Below, one piece after another: positions 1-10,473 of a stretch of DNA of 38,871 bases. Numbering within the stretch: the first letter of the stretch is position 1; each line of letters starts with the position of its first letter. This DNA comes from Prorocentrum cordatum (taxonomy: Eukaryota > Sar > Dinophyceae > Prorocentrales > Prorocentraceae), in assembly GCA_963575745.1 (NCBI GenBank), contig CAUYUJ010022078.1, positions 90,001 through 128,871 of the forward strand, written 5' to 3'. The position numbers and the translations under genes are program-made. Below the pieces are notes generated by a model. That model had not been told where the DNA came from and did not search any database. It was given only the letters and a program-made list of their open reading frames with translations.

Positions 1-270
1 GGTTGTAGTAGTAGTCGTAGTAGGTTAGTAGTGGTTGTTGGTAGTCGTAAGAATAGCAGTAGTAGTAGTAGTAGTAGTAGTAGTGAGGAGTAGTTGTAGT
101 AGTGGTAGTAGTAGTAGGTAGGAGTTAGTGGAGTAGTAGTTTTTATTATTATTATATTTAGATGTAGGAGTAGTACTTATTAGTAGTAGTAGTAGTAGTA
201 GTAGTTGTAGTAGTAGTAGTGCGTCGTAGTAGTATTACTTTAGTAGTGGTAGTAGTCGGAAGACATAGTA

Positions 271-301
<31 letters not shown>

Positions 302-395
302 GTAGTATCAGCAGTTAGTAGTAGTAGCGTAGTTAGTATTAGTTTTTTTAGGGTTTAGTTTAGTAGTAGTAGTAGTAGTAGCAGTAGCAGTACTC

Positions 396-468
<73 letters not shown>

Positions 469-480
469 TAATAAAAATAG
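1..480. repeat. TAG trinucleotide microsatellite, interrupted
   Basis: The plus strand is almost entirely TAG/GTA triplets with scattered substitutions, purest at 400-465. Long open frames on either strand here are homopolymeric (poly-Thr, poly-Tyr, poly-Ser) and are not genes. The array ends at about 490 with the junction TAGGCAACGG. The same junction appears inverted where the second TAG array begins at 2676. Confidence 0.95.
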
Positions 481-494
481 TAGCAGTAGGCAAC

Positions 495-1300
495 GGCCCG
501 GCCTCCAGGCAGGGGGGCCCCGAGCCCCACGGACCGGCCTCCAGGCCGGGGGGGCCCGGCGGACCGGCCTCCAGGCCGGGGCTCTTCCCTATCGCCTTGG
601 CGGCGCATTCCTGGCAAGGATCGTGCCCCACAGGGAGCTCCAACTAAAGAGGGTGATCCTGTTTGGTTCCATGCGCGTCTGGGCGCACCCCTCACGAGGA
701 TCGCGCCTAAGTAGGGATCTTCAGCTACACCCCAAAGGTTCCACGTCCATGTCGGTCAGTTATCACTTGGATCGTGCCCCACAGGGAGCTCCAACTACAG
801 CTTCAGCGACGGGGGTCGAATCTGGTTCACTTCCACTTCTGCCATCCTTCGCTGTCACGAGGATCGCACCCGACAAAAAGCTCCAGCTGCAGCTCTAGCG
901 AGAGCTATCCCAGCTGGTTCCTTCGCCGTTCCTCTCTCTCCCCATCTGGCTCCACGGACCCAAGGTGCTAGCGGACCGGCCTCCAGGCCAGGGTGCTAGC
1001 GGACCAGCCTCCGGGCCAGGGTTCTTCATTCATGTCGGCGCCCTTCCTCATATTTTTTCTGCTCCTCCTCCCGCTTTCTTCTTCAGCGCCTCTCCCCCTC
1101 CCTACTTCTCTCGCTTTTCAACTTCCTCGTCCTGGTCGTCCTTCTCCTCCTTCTCCCCTATTCTCCAATGCTGCTGCTGTTCGTCGTCGTCCTCCTCCTC
1201 TTCCTCCTCCGCCTCCTCGTTCTTTGTCCCCTCTCCCTCCTAACCCCGCGGACCGGCCTCCAGGCCAGGGGAGGCCCGGCGGACCGGCCTCCAGGCTGGG
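495..1300. repeat. Dispersed GGCCTCCAGGCC motif, plus-oriented copies
   Basis: A motif of about 20 bases centred on CCGGCCTCCAGGCC recurs near 500, 532, 562, 975, 1003, 1251 and 1279. More copies lie near 2435 and 2465, and inverted ones near 2622 and 2650. The core is itself quasi-palindromic (GGCCT-CC-AGGCC). It edges the TAG arrays and the GC-rich duplicated module. No coding function is visible. Confidence 0.85.
545..760 (+). repeat. GC-rich module, copy 1
   Basis: About 190 bases running from GGGGCTCTTCCCTAT through GGATCGTGCCCCACAGGGAG to GGGATCTTCAGCT are repeated with modest divergence at 1285-1470. The sub-motif GATCGTGCCCCACAGGGAGC also occurs alone near 770 and 1475. The short open frames are not conserved between copies, so I read this as non-coding repeat. 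Confidence 0.8.
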
Positions 1301-1500
1301 GCTCTGCCCTATAGCTTTGGCGGCGTATTCTTGGCGTGGATCGTGCCCCACTGGGAGCTCCAACTACAGAGGGTGACCCTGTCTGTTACCATGCGCGTTT
1401 GGGCGCACCCCTCACGAGGATCGTGCCTAAGCAGGGATCTTCAGCTTTACGTTCATGTCGGGCAGTTCTCAGTTGGATCGTGCCCCACAGGGAGCTCCTC
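1285..1500 (+). repeat. GC-rich module, copy 2
   Basis: Second copy of the module at 545-760, in the same orientation, preceded by the same GGCCTCCAGGC motif. It is followed by a purine-rich unique stretch (1500-1690) in which I see no gene. Confidence 0.8.
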
Positions 1501-1714
1501 TACAGCTCCAGGAAGGGAAGAGCGATGAAGAGAAGGACGGCGAGGGGAAACGGGGAGGGAGAGAGGGAATCAGGTGGGGGGAAGGATAGGGAGACGGCAA
1601 TTGAGCAATAGGACGAACGCGGGTCACGGGTAGGAGGGGACAGGGCGCAAGGAAGGTAGCACACACAGGAGGGGCGCGCCGCGCGCCGCGCTTGCTCGCT
1701 CTATGGGAAGGAGA

Positions 1715-2070
1715 CGAGGAGGAGGAGGAGGAGGAGGAGGAGGAGAAGGAGGAGGAGGAGGAGGAGGAGAAGAAGGTTGGTATGATGCTGATGATGACGA
1801 TGACGATGATGGCGATGATTATGATGATGATGATGTTGATGAGGGTGATGTTGATGATGCTGATGATGGGGATGATGATGATGGTAATGATGATGAGCTT
1901 GCATTCGATGCTGATGATGACGACGATTGCGATCGATGATGTTAATCATGCTGACGATGGCGATGATGACGAGGAGCATGATGATGATGATGGTGATGCT
2001 GTTGATTATGATGTTTATGACTCGATGATGGTGCTACTTATGCTGATGATTGTGACGTCTGTGGTGATCG
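1715..2070 (+). repeat. GAG then GAT trinucleotide arrays
   Basis: 1715-1775 is a (GAG)n run that passes into an interrupted (GAT)n array up to about 2070. The open frames here encode runs of Glu, Asp, Met or His and look like by-products of the repeat. Confidence 0.9.
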
Positions 2071-2235
2071 TGGTCATGATTGCGTCGATGACGATGTTCA
2101 TCCTCATGGTACTTAGGATGTTGTTTGTGAGTATGGTGTTGAATGCGATGATGGCACTCGTCGGCCACATATACAAACACACACACGAACAAGTCGAGGA
2201 GCCCTCTTGACCAACGAGTACGTCATACAACCATG

Positions 2236-2375
2236 TCATTGGCACATACACACACTTGTACATCAGCACCACCACTTCATTGCCACATACACACACGCAC
2301 ACTTGCACATCAACACCACCACTTCATTGCCACATGCACACATATTCACTTGTGCGTCACCACGATCACTGCACA
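2236..2375 (+). repeat. Minisatellite of about 47 bp, three copies
   Basis: Three successive copies begin with TTGGCACATACACACAC or TTGCCACATACACACAC and end with CACCACCACTTCA, the third more diverged. No gene is seen in 2075-2430. Confidence 0.75.
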
Positions 2376-2432
2376 GCCACACTTCATGTCCTCTTCGTCC
2401 TGTGACTCCTCGCCCACCAGGCTGAGGGCCAA

Positions 2433-2674
2433 CGGACCGGCCTCCAGGCCAGGGGGCTGGCGGACCGGCCTCCAAGCCGGACGCGTCCGCTGCTCACATG
2501 TGTTTTGCACAGCTGGCAAGCTGTGCAACACACATGTGAGCTGATTTTTTCTGTTCTTATTAAGTCGTACTTCGCCACAAGACTCCGTGGACGACACCAC
2601 GGGACACCATCGGGAAACTCCCGGCCTGGAGGCCGATCCGTTCGCACCGGCCCTGGCCTGGAGGCCGGTCCGTT
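2433..2674. repeat. Nested inverted repeat with hairpin core
   Basis: Two copies of GGACCGGCCTCC... (2433-2480) face two inverted copies GGCCTGGAGGCCG...CCG (2620-2674). Between them sits the long hairpin at 2492-2541. The order is arm, hairpin, about 80 bp, arm. This could be a small non-autonomous foldback element or the locus of a structured transcript. Confidence 0.75.
2492..2541 (+). other. Near-perfect 23-bp hairpin followed by T run
   Basis: The left arm 2492-2514 (GCTCACATGTGT...CACAGCT) pairs with the right arm 2519-2541 at 22 of 23 positions across a four-base loop GGCA. A run of six T follows at 2545-2550. The shape fits an RNA hairpin with a polymerase III-like stop or a small palindromic transposon. 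I cannot tell which from sequence alone. Confidence 0.8.
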
Positions 2675-2675
2675 G

Positions 2676-2677
2676 CC

Positions 2678-2709
<32 letters not shown>

Positions 2710-2710
2710 A

Positions 2711-2758
<48 letters not shown>

Positions 2759-2926
2759 GAGTAGTAGTAGTAGTAGTAGTAGTGTGTAGTAGTCGTAGTA
2801 GGTTTGTAGTGGCTTAGTAGTAGTTAGTAGTAGGTAGTAGTAGTTGTAGTAGTAGTAGTAGTAGTAGTCGTAGTAGTCGGATTAGTCGTTTTGGTTAGTA
2901 GTGTGAGAGCTCAGTAGTTAAGTTGT

Positions 2927-3012
<86 letters not shown>

Positions 3013-3029
3013 TGGTAGTAGTAGCAGTC

Positions 3030-3090
<61 letters not shown>

Positions 3091-3550
3091 CAGCAGTAGT
3101 GTTAGTAGTAGTTATTGTAGCAGAAGTAGCAGCAGTAGTATTTGTAGTAGTCGTAGTAGTAGTCGTAGTAGTAGCAGTAGTAGTAGTAGTAGTAAGATTA
3201 GTAGTAGTAGTAGTAGTTGTTAGTTATTAGTAGTAGTTTATTTTCGTATTAGTAGGTCTAGTAAGTAGAGGTAGTAGTGTAGTAGTAGTAGTTGAGTAAG
3301 TAGTTAGTTGGTAGTAGTAGTAGTATAGTAGTAGTAATAGTAGTAGTAGTAGTGGTAGTAGTAGTAGTAGTAGTCGTGTAGTAGTGTCGTTGTAGTAGTT
3401 AGTGTTAGTAGTAGTAGTAGTAGTTGTAGTCGTCTAAGTAGTATAGTAGTAGTGAGTAGTAGTAGTATGGGTGGTTAGTAGTAGTAGTAATAGTAGTAGT
3501 AGTAGTAGTAGGTAGTAGTAGGTGTAGTGGTGGTTGTAGTAGTAGTAGTC

Positions 3551-3590
<40 letters not shown>

Positions 3591-3617
3591 TAGTAGTAGT
3601 TGTCGAAGTAGTAGTAA

Positions 3618-3707
<90 letters not shown>

Positions 3708-3712
3708 TAGTA
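2676..3712. repeat. TAG microsatellite array, about 1 kb
   Basis: Long near-pure TAG tracts (2676-2780, 2930-3010, 3040-3090, 3560-3670) are separated by diverged triplets. The array ends in a (CAG)n run at about 3670-3706. Nothing else is visible in it. Confidence 0.95.
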
Positions 3713-3719
3713 GTAGGGC

Positions 3720-4130
3720 AGACCGGGCCCTGGGTGCGAGCCGCCGCCGCGGCCGCCGCCGCGGTCGCGGCGACGGCGGCGGCTGGGGGCATCAGTCGGC
3801 CTCTTGGGGGCCTCTTGGGGCCTCTTGGTGGCTTCCTGGGGGCCTCTTGGGGCCTCTTTGGGGCCTCTTGGGGCCTCCTGGGGCTCTCTTGGGGCGTCTT
3901 GGGCGCCTCCTGGGTCGTCTTGGGGCTCTCTGGGGTCGTCTTGGGCGCCTCTTGGGTCGTCTTGGCGCTCTCTTGGGCCGTCTTGGGGCCCTCTTGGAAG
4001 CCTTTTGGGCTGTTTCGGGGCGCTCCTGGGGGCTTCTTGGGCCGTCTTGGAGCGTCGGAAATCAGAAAAGGCGGGAAAGCCAAAGCTGTTCAAAAACCAT
4101 GGTAAAATTGACGATTTGGGCGTCTCGGGG
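3720..4130. repeat. GGGCCTCTTGG-type minisatellite
   Basis: After a GGC/GCC-rich stretch (3730-3790), 3795-4050 is built from short units resembling GGGGCCTCTTG and GGGTCGTCTTG, with spacing mostly near 15 bases. Both strands are open because of the repeat, giving Pro/Gln-rich or Gly/Leu-rich translations. A less regular stretch of similar type occurs at 27340-27560. I do not call a gene. Confidence 0.7.
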
Positions 4131-5431
4131 CGCACACACGCACACACGCACACACGCACACACGCACCCACGCACCCACGCACCCACGCACCCACGCACC
4201 CACGCACCCACGCACCCACGCACCCACGCACCCACGCACACACGCACACACGCCACACGCACACACGCACACACGCACCACGCACACACGGACACACGCA
4301 AACCGCCACACACGCACACACGCACACACGCACACACGCACACACGCACACACGCACACACGACCAGCACACACGCACCCGCACACACGCAACACGCACA
4401 CAGCACAACGCACACACGCACCCACGCACCCACGCACCCACGCACCCACGCACCCACGCACCCACGCACCCACGCACCCACGCACCCACGCACCCACGCA
4501 CCCACGCACCCACGCACCCACGCACCCACGCACCCACGCACCCACGCACCCACGCACACACGCACCCACGCACCCACGCACCCGCGCACCCACGCACGCA
4601 CCCGCGCACCCGCACGCCCGCGCACCCGCGCACCCGCGCGCCCGCGCACCCGCGCACCCGCGCACCCGCGCACCCGCGCACCCGCGCACACGAGCACCCA
4701 CGCACCCACGCACCCACGCACCCACGCACCCACGCACCCACGCACACACGCACCCACGCACACACGCACACACGCACACACGCACACACGCGCACACGCG
4801 CACACGCACACACGCACACAGACGCACACAGACGCACACAGACGCACACAGACGCACACAGACGCACACAGACGCACACAGACGCACACAGACGCACACA
4901 GACGCACACAGGCACAGACAGACACACACACAGACACACACAGACACACGCAGACACACACAGACACACACAGACACACACAGACACACACAGACACACA
5001 CAGACACACACAGACACACACACAGACACACACACAGACACACACACAGACACACACACAGACACACACACAGACACAGACACACACAGACACACACAGA
5101 CACACACAGACACACACAGACACACACAGACACGCACAGACACACACAGACACACACAGACACACACAGACACACAGAGACACACAGAGACACACAGAGA
5201 CACACAGAGACACACAGAGACACACAGAGACACACAGAGGCACACAGAGACACACACAGACACACACAGACACACAGAGACACACAGAGACACACAGAGA
5301 CACACAGAGACACACAGAGACACACAGCGACACACAGAGACACACAGAGACACACAGAGACACACAGAGACACACACAGACACACAGAGACACACAGAGA
5401 CACACACAGACACACACAGACACACACACAC
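4131..5431. repeat. 1.3-kb array of evolving 8-base units (CACACACG to CACAGAGA)
   Basis: Ordered zones of related units follow each other: CACACACG, CACCCACG, CACCCGCG (about 4580-4690), a ten-base CACACAGACG zone (about 4815-4910), then CACACAGA and CACAGAGA up to 5431. All six frames are open for long stretches because the units contain no stop codon. The alternating purine-pyrimidine sequence could adopt Z-form DNA. Confidence 0.95.
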
Positions 5432-5940
5432 ATTTATGGTAGAGGTCGCGGCCCGGGGGCCCGGGCCCAGGTGCGCCGTTATATGTGTGTATATAGAATA
5501 AAAACCCTCAGCGGTTGTCTATTATTTTCGATTCCCAAGCCGACGACCCCGAAACCGACTAAGTTGGACCATCTTTTGTATTCTGTTTGTGGTTTGTTGT
5601 TTTTGAGCCCTCACAAGGTTTAGTTTTTTGTTTGTTTTTGATTAAACTTTCAATGATGTTTCAATGGTTTTGAGTCTTTGGCTGGCGAGCTTGGAGGACG
5701 GAATCGGAGTGATCGGAGAAGCTGGTGCAGAAGGGCTGGGATGTTGTGGAGAGGAGCTTGCTCATGATGCTACATTCCTTCTCATCTTCCTCCTCCTCCG
5801 CCTCTGGAGCGCCTCACGAATGCCATGCTCCTGTTACGCGCCTTTCTTTCAGGGGTGCGCGTCCGGTTGTCAAAGGGGATGCTTAAATATAAATTCGAAG
5901 AGAGGAGAGGCGAGTGACGGGAGTTCATGGAAAGGGAAAA
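5432..5940. other. Unique spacer, no recognisable gene
   Basis: T-rich sequence (5510-5660) followed by moderately GC-rich DNA. An open stretch at 5664-5945 (plus) has no recognisable domain and runs into the ATG array, so I do not call it. Confidence 0.6.
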
Positions 5941-5941
5941 T

Positions 5942-6010
<69 letters not shown>

Positions 6011-6061
6011 CTGATGATGATGATGATGATGATGACGATGATGATGATGATGATGAAGATT

Positions 6062-6100
<39 letters not shown>
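5941..6100 (+). repeat. ATG/GAT microsatellite
   Basis: An almost pure (ATG)n tract of about 150 bases with a few substitutions. Poly-Asp and poly-Met frames are by-products. Confidence 0.95.
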
Positions 6101-6129
6101 AAGCGGAGGAGGAGGAAGATGGCCAGGAG

Positions 6130-6860
6130 GCTGGCATCAATGCGTGTCCCATTGAACCCCTATCGATGAGCAAATCGAGAATGAACAAATTATGTGGGAG
6201 CTGGGATCGACGCGTATCCTATTTATTTCCAAATTCAAACATATCATAGCAATGCTTCAGCTGGAGGTTGGGACCGGCATATTCCCGATTGAATTTATTT
6301 CGAGAATGCACATCAATTATTCGTGAAGGTTCTGGAGAGGAAACAGTTGCCGTAACGCGCGAATTCATTGCAAAGCATATAGCCAATTGAAGAACTCAGC
6401 GGGAGGTTGGGATCGGCGCATTTCCTATGGAACTCTTTGGCGGACAAACAAATCAAATATGCAACCATGATGCAGGACGCCGGGGTCCGCGCGTCTCGTA
6501 TAGAATTCCCATTGACAAACAAACGAGATTCAATAGCTCTGCGGGAAGCTGGCGTCGAAGCACTTCCGATTGAATTGCGATCGACCGACAAGTAGAAGAT
6601 TGAAGAATTGGGCGTGGGGCTGGGGTCAGCGAAGTTCCTTTTGAACCCTCATTGGGAATCAACAGCATCGTAACTAAGGCTGCGGGCGGCTGGGATCGGC
6701 ACATTTCCGATTGGGTTCGCTTTGAAAAGGGAACCAATTATTGTGAAGGGACTGGAGAAGAAGCAGTTGACGAAATGCGCTTGCTCATCATTGAAAACCA
6801 AATGGCTGGTATTGTAGAACTCAGCAGGAGGCTGGCACCAACGCATTTCCTATTGAAAGT
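6130..6860 (+). repeat. Degenerate repeat, core GGCTGGGATCGGCGCATTTC
   Basis: About nine diverged copies of a 30-base core (GGAGGCTGGGATCGGCGCAT then TTCCTATTGAA) occur near 6130, 6200, 6265, 6402, 6475, 6547, 6612, 6685 and 6828, at 65-140 base spacing. The DNA between copies is also loosely similar, with GACAAACAAA and GAGCAAAT. No frame is preserved across copies. It abuts the SL-bearing gene fragment at about 6860. Confidence 0.7.
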
Positions 6861-7016
6861 AGTCGGCCCGCCGCGTTGCATCGCCGTCACTGCTACGCTC
6901 GCCACCACTAGTAGCAATGGAACCACCAGCGGGATACGGCCCCCGCTCACACGGCGGCGGTGATCAGCCATGGCGGCTGTCTGCATAGTGGCACAGGCCT
7001 GAACGATTGCTGGCAT
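6861..7016 (-). CDS. 5' fragment of an SL-bearing gene with N-terminal signal peptide (partial)
   Basis: Reading the minus strand from the SL, the frame with an ATG at 7016 gives a short leader. An in-frame ATG at 6971 then gives a classic signal peptide: basic start (MADHRRR), hydrophobic stretch (IPLVVPLLLVVASVAVTA) and a small-residue cleavage site after VTA. The protein would enter the secretory route or, in a dinoflagellate, possibly the plastid-targeting route. Similarity to the repeat family of 6130-6860 begins at about 6860, so the rest of the gene is missing or lies beyond an intron. A short upstream ATG at about 7050 opens a 32-codon frame that stops early. The product cannot be identified from this fragment. 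Confidence 0.45.
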
Positions 7017-7093
7017 GACGGGCCAGCGAAACCCTGAGGGACCTTGAACACGCACGCTCCATAAGACTCACTGAAAAATAGCTGGATCCACGA

Positions 7094-7115
7094 CTTGAGC
7101 CAAAATGGCTACGGA
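7094..7115 (-). other. Complete dinoflagellate spliced leader sequence in genomic DNA
   Basis: The minus strand reads the whole 22-nt leader, from TCCGTAGCCATTTT through GGCTCAAG, with no mismatch; the first base is T, which the degenerate first position allows. It is followed by TCGTGGATCC, not the GT donor of an SL RNA gene. It is therefore a relict leader copied from a trans-spliced mRNA into the genome. Recycling of SL-bearing cDNAs is established for dinoflagellates. Its upstream end directly touches the GAT array. Confidence 0.93.
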
Positions 7116-8138
7116 GGATGATGATGACTATGACGATGGCGATGCTGATCATGATGATGAAACTGATGATGAGCATGATGATGAAACTAATGATCATGGT
7201 CGAGATGAATCTGATGATGCTGATGCTGATGACGATGATGATGATGATGACGGTGGTGATGCTGGTGTTGATGATACTTACGATAACGATGGTGAATCTG
7301 ATTGGTATGAGGGTTATGAGGTTACAGATGGATCTGATGATGGTGTTGAGGATGACGATGGCGATGCTGATCGTGATGCTGATGTTGATGATGCTGATGG
7401 TGGTGGTGGCGATGGTGCTGAAAATGATGATGGTGATGATGATGGTGATGATGGAGGTGATGACGGGTATGATGAAGATGAAGAGGGCAATGAAGATGAT
7501 CATGGTGGTTACGATGATGACGATGACGATGACGATCGCGATGATGATGACGCCGATGACGATGATGATGCTGCTGATGATGCTGATGCTGATGCTGGTG
7601 ACGATGATGTCGCTGACGATGGCGATGGTAATATGGATGATGATGATGAACACGATGCTGATGATGATGATGCTGATGGTTGCGATGATGGTGATGGTGA
7701 TGGCAATGGAGATGAAAGAGATGATGACGATGCTTATGATGAAGATGTCGATGACGGTGATGATGCTGATGATGATATCTGATATTGGCGATGATGATGA
7801 CGGTGGTGGTGATGATGATGATGATGAGTATGATAATGATGATGATGATGCTGATAGTGATGTTGATGCTGATGATGATATTGATGGATCTGATGGGTAT
7901 GAAGCTGGTGATGGATATGATGCTAATTGTGATGATGATGGTAGTGCTGCTGATGATGATGATGATGATAGTGATGTGCTGCTGCTGCTGCTGATGATGA
8001 TGGGTATGATGATGGTGAGGATCATGATGATTATGCTGCTGATGATGACGACGATGATGCTGATAAGGATGATCACGACTATGATGGTGATGGTGATTAT
8101 GGTCATGATGATGGTGCTTGCGATGGTAATGGTGTTGG

Positions 8139-8213
<75 letters not shown>

Positions 8214-8294
8214 CGATGCTGATGGTGATGATGATGATGTTTATACGGATGTGGTTGTTGATGATGATACTGATGTTGATGTTGATGCTGATGG

Positions 8295-8337
<43 letters not shown>

Positions 8338-8400
8338 AATGATAATGATGATGATGGTGGTGGCGATGATGATGATTGTGGTGGTGATGATGATCACGAC
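7116..8400 (+). repeat. 1.3-kb interrupted GAT array
   Basis: GAT/GCT/GGT triplets run throughout, with pure tracts at 8140-8215 and 8300-8340. One frame is almost pure Asp and another pure Met, as expected from the repeat. It is bounded on the left by the full-length SL. Confidence 0.95.
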
Positions 8401-9050
8401 GATCATGGGGGAAGGATCTTTCGTGGGCGCATCTCCTGCGGCCCGCCGCGAGCTGTTCTCACGGCCAGCGTGGGAGGGGCCGCCCCTCGGCAAGGCCGGC
8501 GGCCCGCCCGGCGCGTCGAGGTGCGCCGGGGGGCCGCGCGCAATCTGGCGGCCAGCGCGCGGTCCGCTTCCTTCCCGAGGGCCCTGGGGGCTATCAAAGA
8601 ACGGCCCGGGGTGAGAAGCTGGCCGCGGGGAAGGGGGGGTCGGGAGCCCCGGGGCACACGCCAAGACAATGATGGAACTTCGGATGGAGGGATGGAGGAC
8701 GTCCTCCTCCTTCTCCTTGTCCTCCTCCTGGGCGAGTCATAAAGGCAGCCACAAGTCTGGGGGTACACCTTGCAACCATTACCAATGCGGGAGGCTCGCA
8801 CGCCGAGTGCGAGCACTGGAAAAGGAATTTCAGCCAATCAGTTTCACATAATATACAGAAACTTAATTCGGTATTTAACCTCTGGACCCCCTGGACACAA
8901 TAGATGACTCCGTCGAGCTTGCATTTGCCTTGCGCAAGCCTGGTCCCGACCGTTTTGCCCCCCTTCGGGGTTCGAGGGGTTTTTAATCTACGATTCCCCT
9001 ATGCATGCTTGCACAAAGAAAGTTATTGCCACATCGACTATGCCCCCCTA
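8401..9050. other. Unique GC-rich stretch, no gene recognised
   Basis: 8410-8680 is very GC-rich and not repetitive, and 8680-9050 is mixed. Several overlapping open frames exist on both strands but none shows a domain or a clear coding bias. A small CCCCTTCGGGG hairpin at about 8961-8972 is followed by GAGGGGTTTTT; I attach no function to it. Confidence 0.5.
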
Positions 9051-9400
9051 CATGATCGGAGGTGAGGGGGTGAGATCGAAGTGGAACGGGGAGCCCCCCT
9101 CCCGGGAAATCGGTTTCGGCTTCGTGTTCGTGCGTGCCGTGCGTGCGGGCGAGGCGAAGCTGCGTGGGCGGGCGAGAAGAAAGTCTCATCCGGCTGAGGC
9201 GCGGCCAGACCAAATGATTCCTCTCCGGGGGCCGGTGGCGCGCGGTGTCCCGCCGGTGTCCCGCCTCCAGCTGAGGCGCGGCCGGACCAAACGATCGGTG
9301 TCCCGCCGGTGTCCCGCCTCCGGCTGAGGCGCGGCTGGACCAAATGATTCCTGACCGGGGGCCGGTGACGCACGGTGTCCCGCCGGTGTCCCGTCGGTGT
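9051..9400 (+). repeat. Composite satellite unit, GC-rich part, copy 1
   Basis: About 350 bases highly similar to 19409-19770, including AAATCGGTTTCGG and GTGCGTGCCGTGCGTGCGGG. The second half is a tandem repeat of about 80 bp (GGCTGAGGCGCGGCC...CCGGGGGCCGGTGGCGCGCG) ending in GTGTCCCGCCGGTGTCCC. It leads directly into the GAT/GTGTCCC array. Confidence 0.9.
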
Positions 9401-10172
9401 CCCGATGATGATGCTGATGTCGATGATGTTGATGATGATGTTGGTGATGGTGGTGATGATGATGATGGTGTCCCGATGATGGTGATGGTGGTGATAATGA
9501 TGTTGACGATGTTGATGGTGATGATGGTGATAGTGGTGGTGCTGATGGTGTCCCGATGATGATGATGTTGATGGTGATGATGTTGCTGATGATGGTGTCG
9601 CGGTCATGATGATGATGATGTTGGTGATCCTGATGATGATGGTGATGATGAGCTGATGATGATGATGATGATCTGATGATGATGTTGATGATGATGGTGT
9701 CCAAATGATGATGTTGATTCTGAGGTTGATGATGATGCTGTTTATGATGATGGTGTCCCAGTGATGATGACGATGTTGATGATGCTGACGACGATGATGG
9801 TGTCCCGATGAAGATGATGTTGATGATGCAGATGATGATGAAATGATGATGCTGATTTTGATGGTGGTGGCCCCCTGATAGTGATGATGCTGATGCTGAT
9901 GTTGATGACGATGATGGTGTCCCGATGATGATGATGGTGCTGATGATGCTGGTGACGATGATGATGGTGTGATGGTTGGTCCCGGATGCAGGGCCGATTG
10001 ATCGATGATGATGAGGAGGTTTGATGATGATGATGATGGATGATGATGATGATGATGATGAGACTTGATGCTGATGATGAATGATGTTGTTTGGTGTGTT
10101 AACGAGGTGATGTTTTTTTGCTGGTGTATTGATGATTGTTCTTTGTGTCCACGCGATGAATGGATGATTGAT
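9401..10172 (+). repeat. GAT/GTGTCCC composite array, left flank of E1
   Basis: Interrupted GAT triplets are punctuated by GGTGTCCCGATGATG near 9465, 9548, 9700, 9747, 9798 and 9918. From about 10090 the array decays into T-rich sequence that runs up to the left end of retrotransposon E1. Confidence 0.9.
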
Positions 10173-10184
10173 GCATGCGTTTGG

Positions 10185-10347
10185 AACTAGCCCGCGGGCC
10201 AGGACCCCTGAGCCATGAATTTTTTAGAACAGCTGTGGAAGGTTTGGCCGACGATGGCAGGGAGGGAAGGCGAATAAAAACGACGGGGGGAAGACGGCAA
10301 CACCGAACATATGGGATGCACGGGTCACTCGCGGCAGCACAGACGTA
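10185..10347 (-). repeat. E1 split direct repeat B2 (outer end)
   Basis: It shares CCGCGG(G)CCAGGACC, TTTAGAAMAGCTG and GATGGCARG with B1, in that order, and then a 31-base block (10317-10347) that differs at one position from 10560-10590. It is larger than B1 because of insertions in the diverged part. Confidence 0.75.
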
Positions 10348-10395
10348 AACAGAAATCGGGTCAAAACCCCTCAAGCGAGGGCGGGTGGGATTGGG

Positions 10396-10473
10396 AGCTT
10401 GAGCACGACGGTTGTGGTCGTGCGGCCGTCCATTCCCTTCCCCAGCAAACACCGCACTAAAGTTGCTACTATG
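10396..10473 (-). repeat. E1 split direct repeat A2
   Basis: 78 bases matching A1 (16353-16430) at 69 positions, starting AGCTTGAGCAC and ending TTGCTACTATG on the plus strand. B1 follows immediately on its right. Confidence 0.9.

Noticed and set aside
3434-5501. Very long open frames on both strands (over 500 codons) across 3.4-5.5 kb
   Set aside because: They result from stop-free 8-base and trinucleotide repeats and translate to Cys-Val, His-Thr or homopolymer text. Open on several frames at once, so not genes.
7094-7115. The SL copy as a functional SL RNA gene
   Set aside because: The leader is not followed by a GT donor or an Sm-like site, but by UTR-like sequence and a coding start.
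7105-8664. Poly-Asp, poly-Met and poly-Ile frames in the GAT array
   Set aside because: Pure consequence of (GAT)n. No unique sequence, no coding bias.
8955-8995. CCCCTTCGGGG hairpin followed by GGGGTTTTT as a bacterial-type terminator or tRNA T-arm
   Set aside because: The genome is eukaryotic, the T-loop stem does not pair, and no gene lies upstream.
1-9050. CRISPR array
   Set aside because: Repeats are contiguous micro- and minisatellites without unique spacers of even length.
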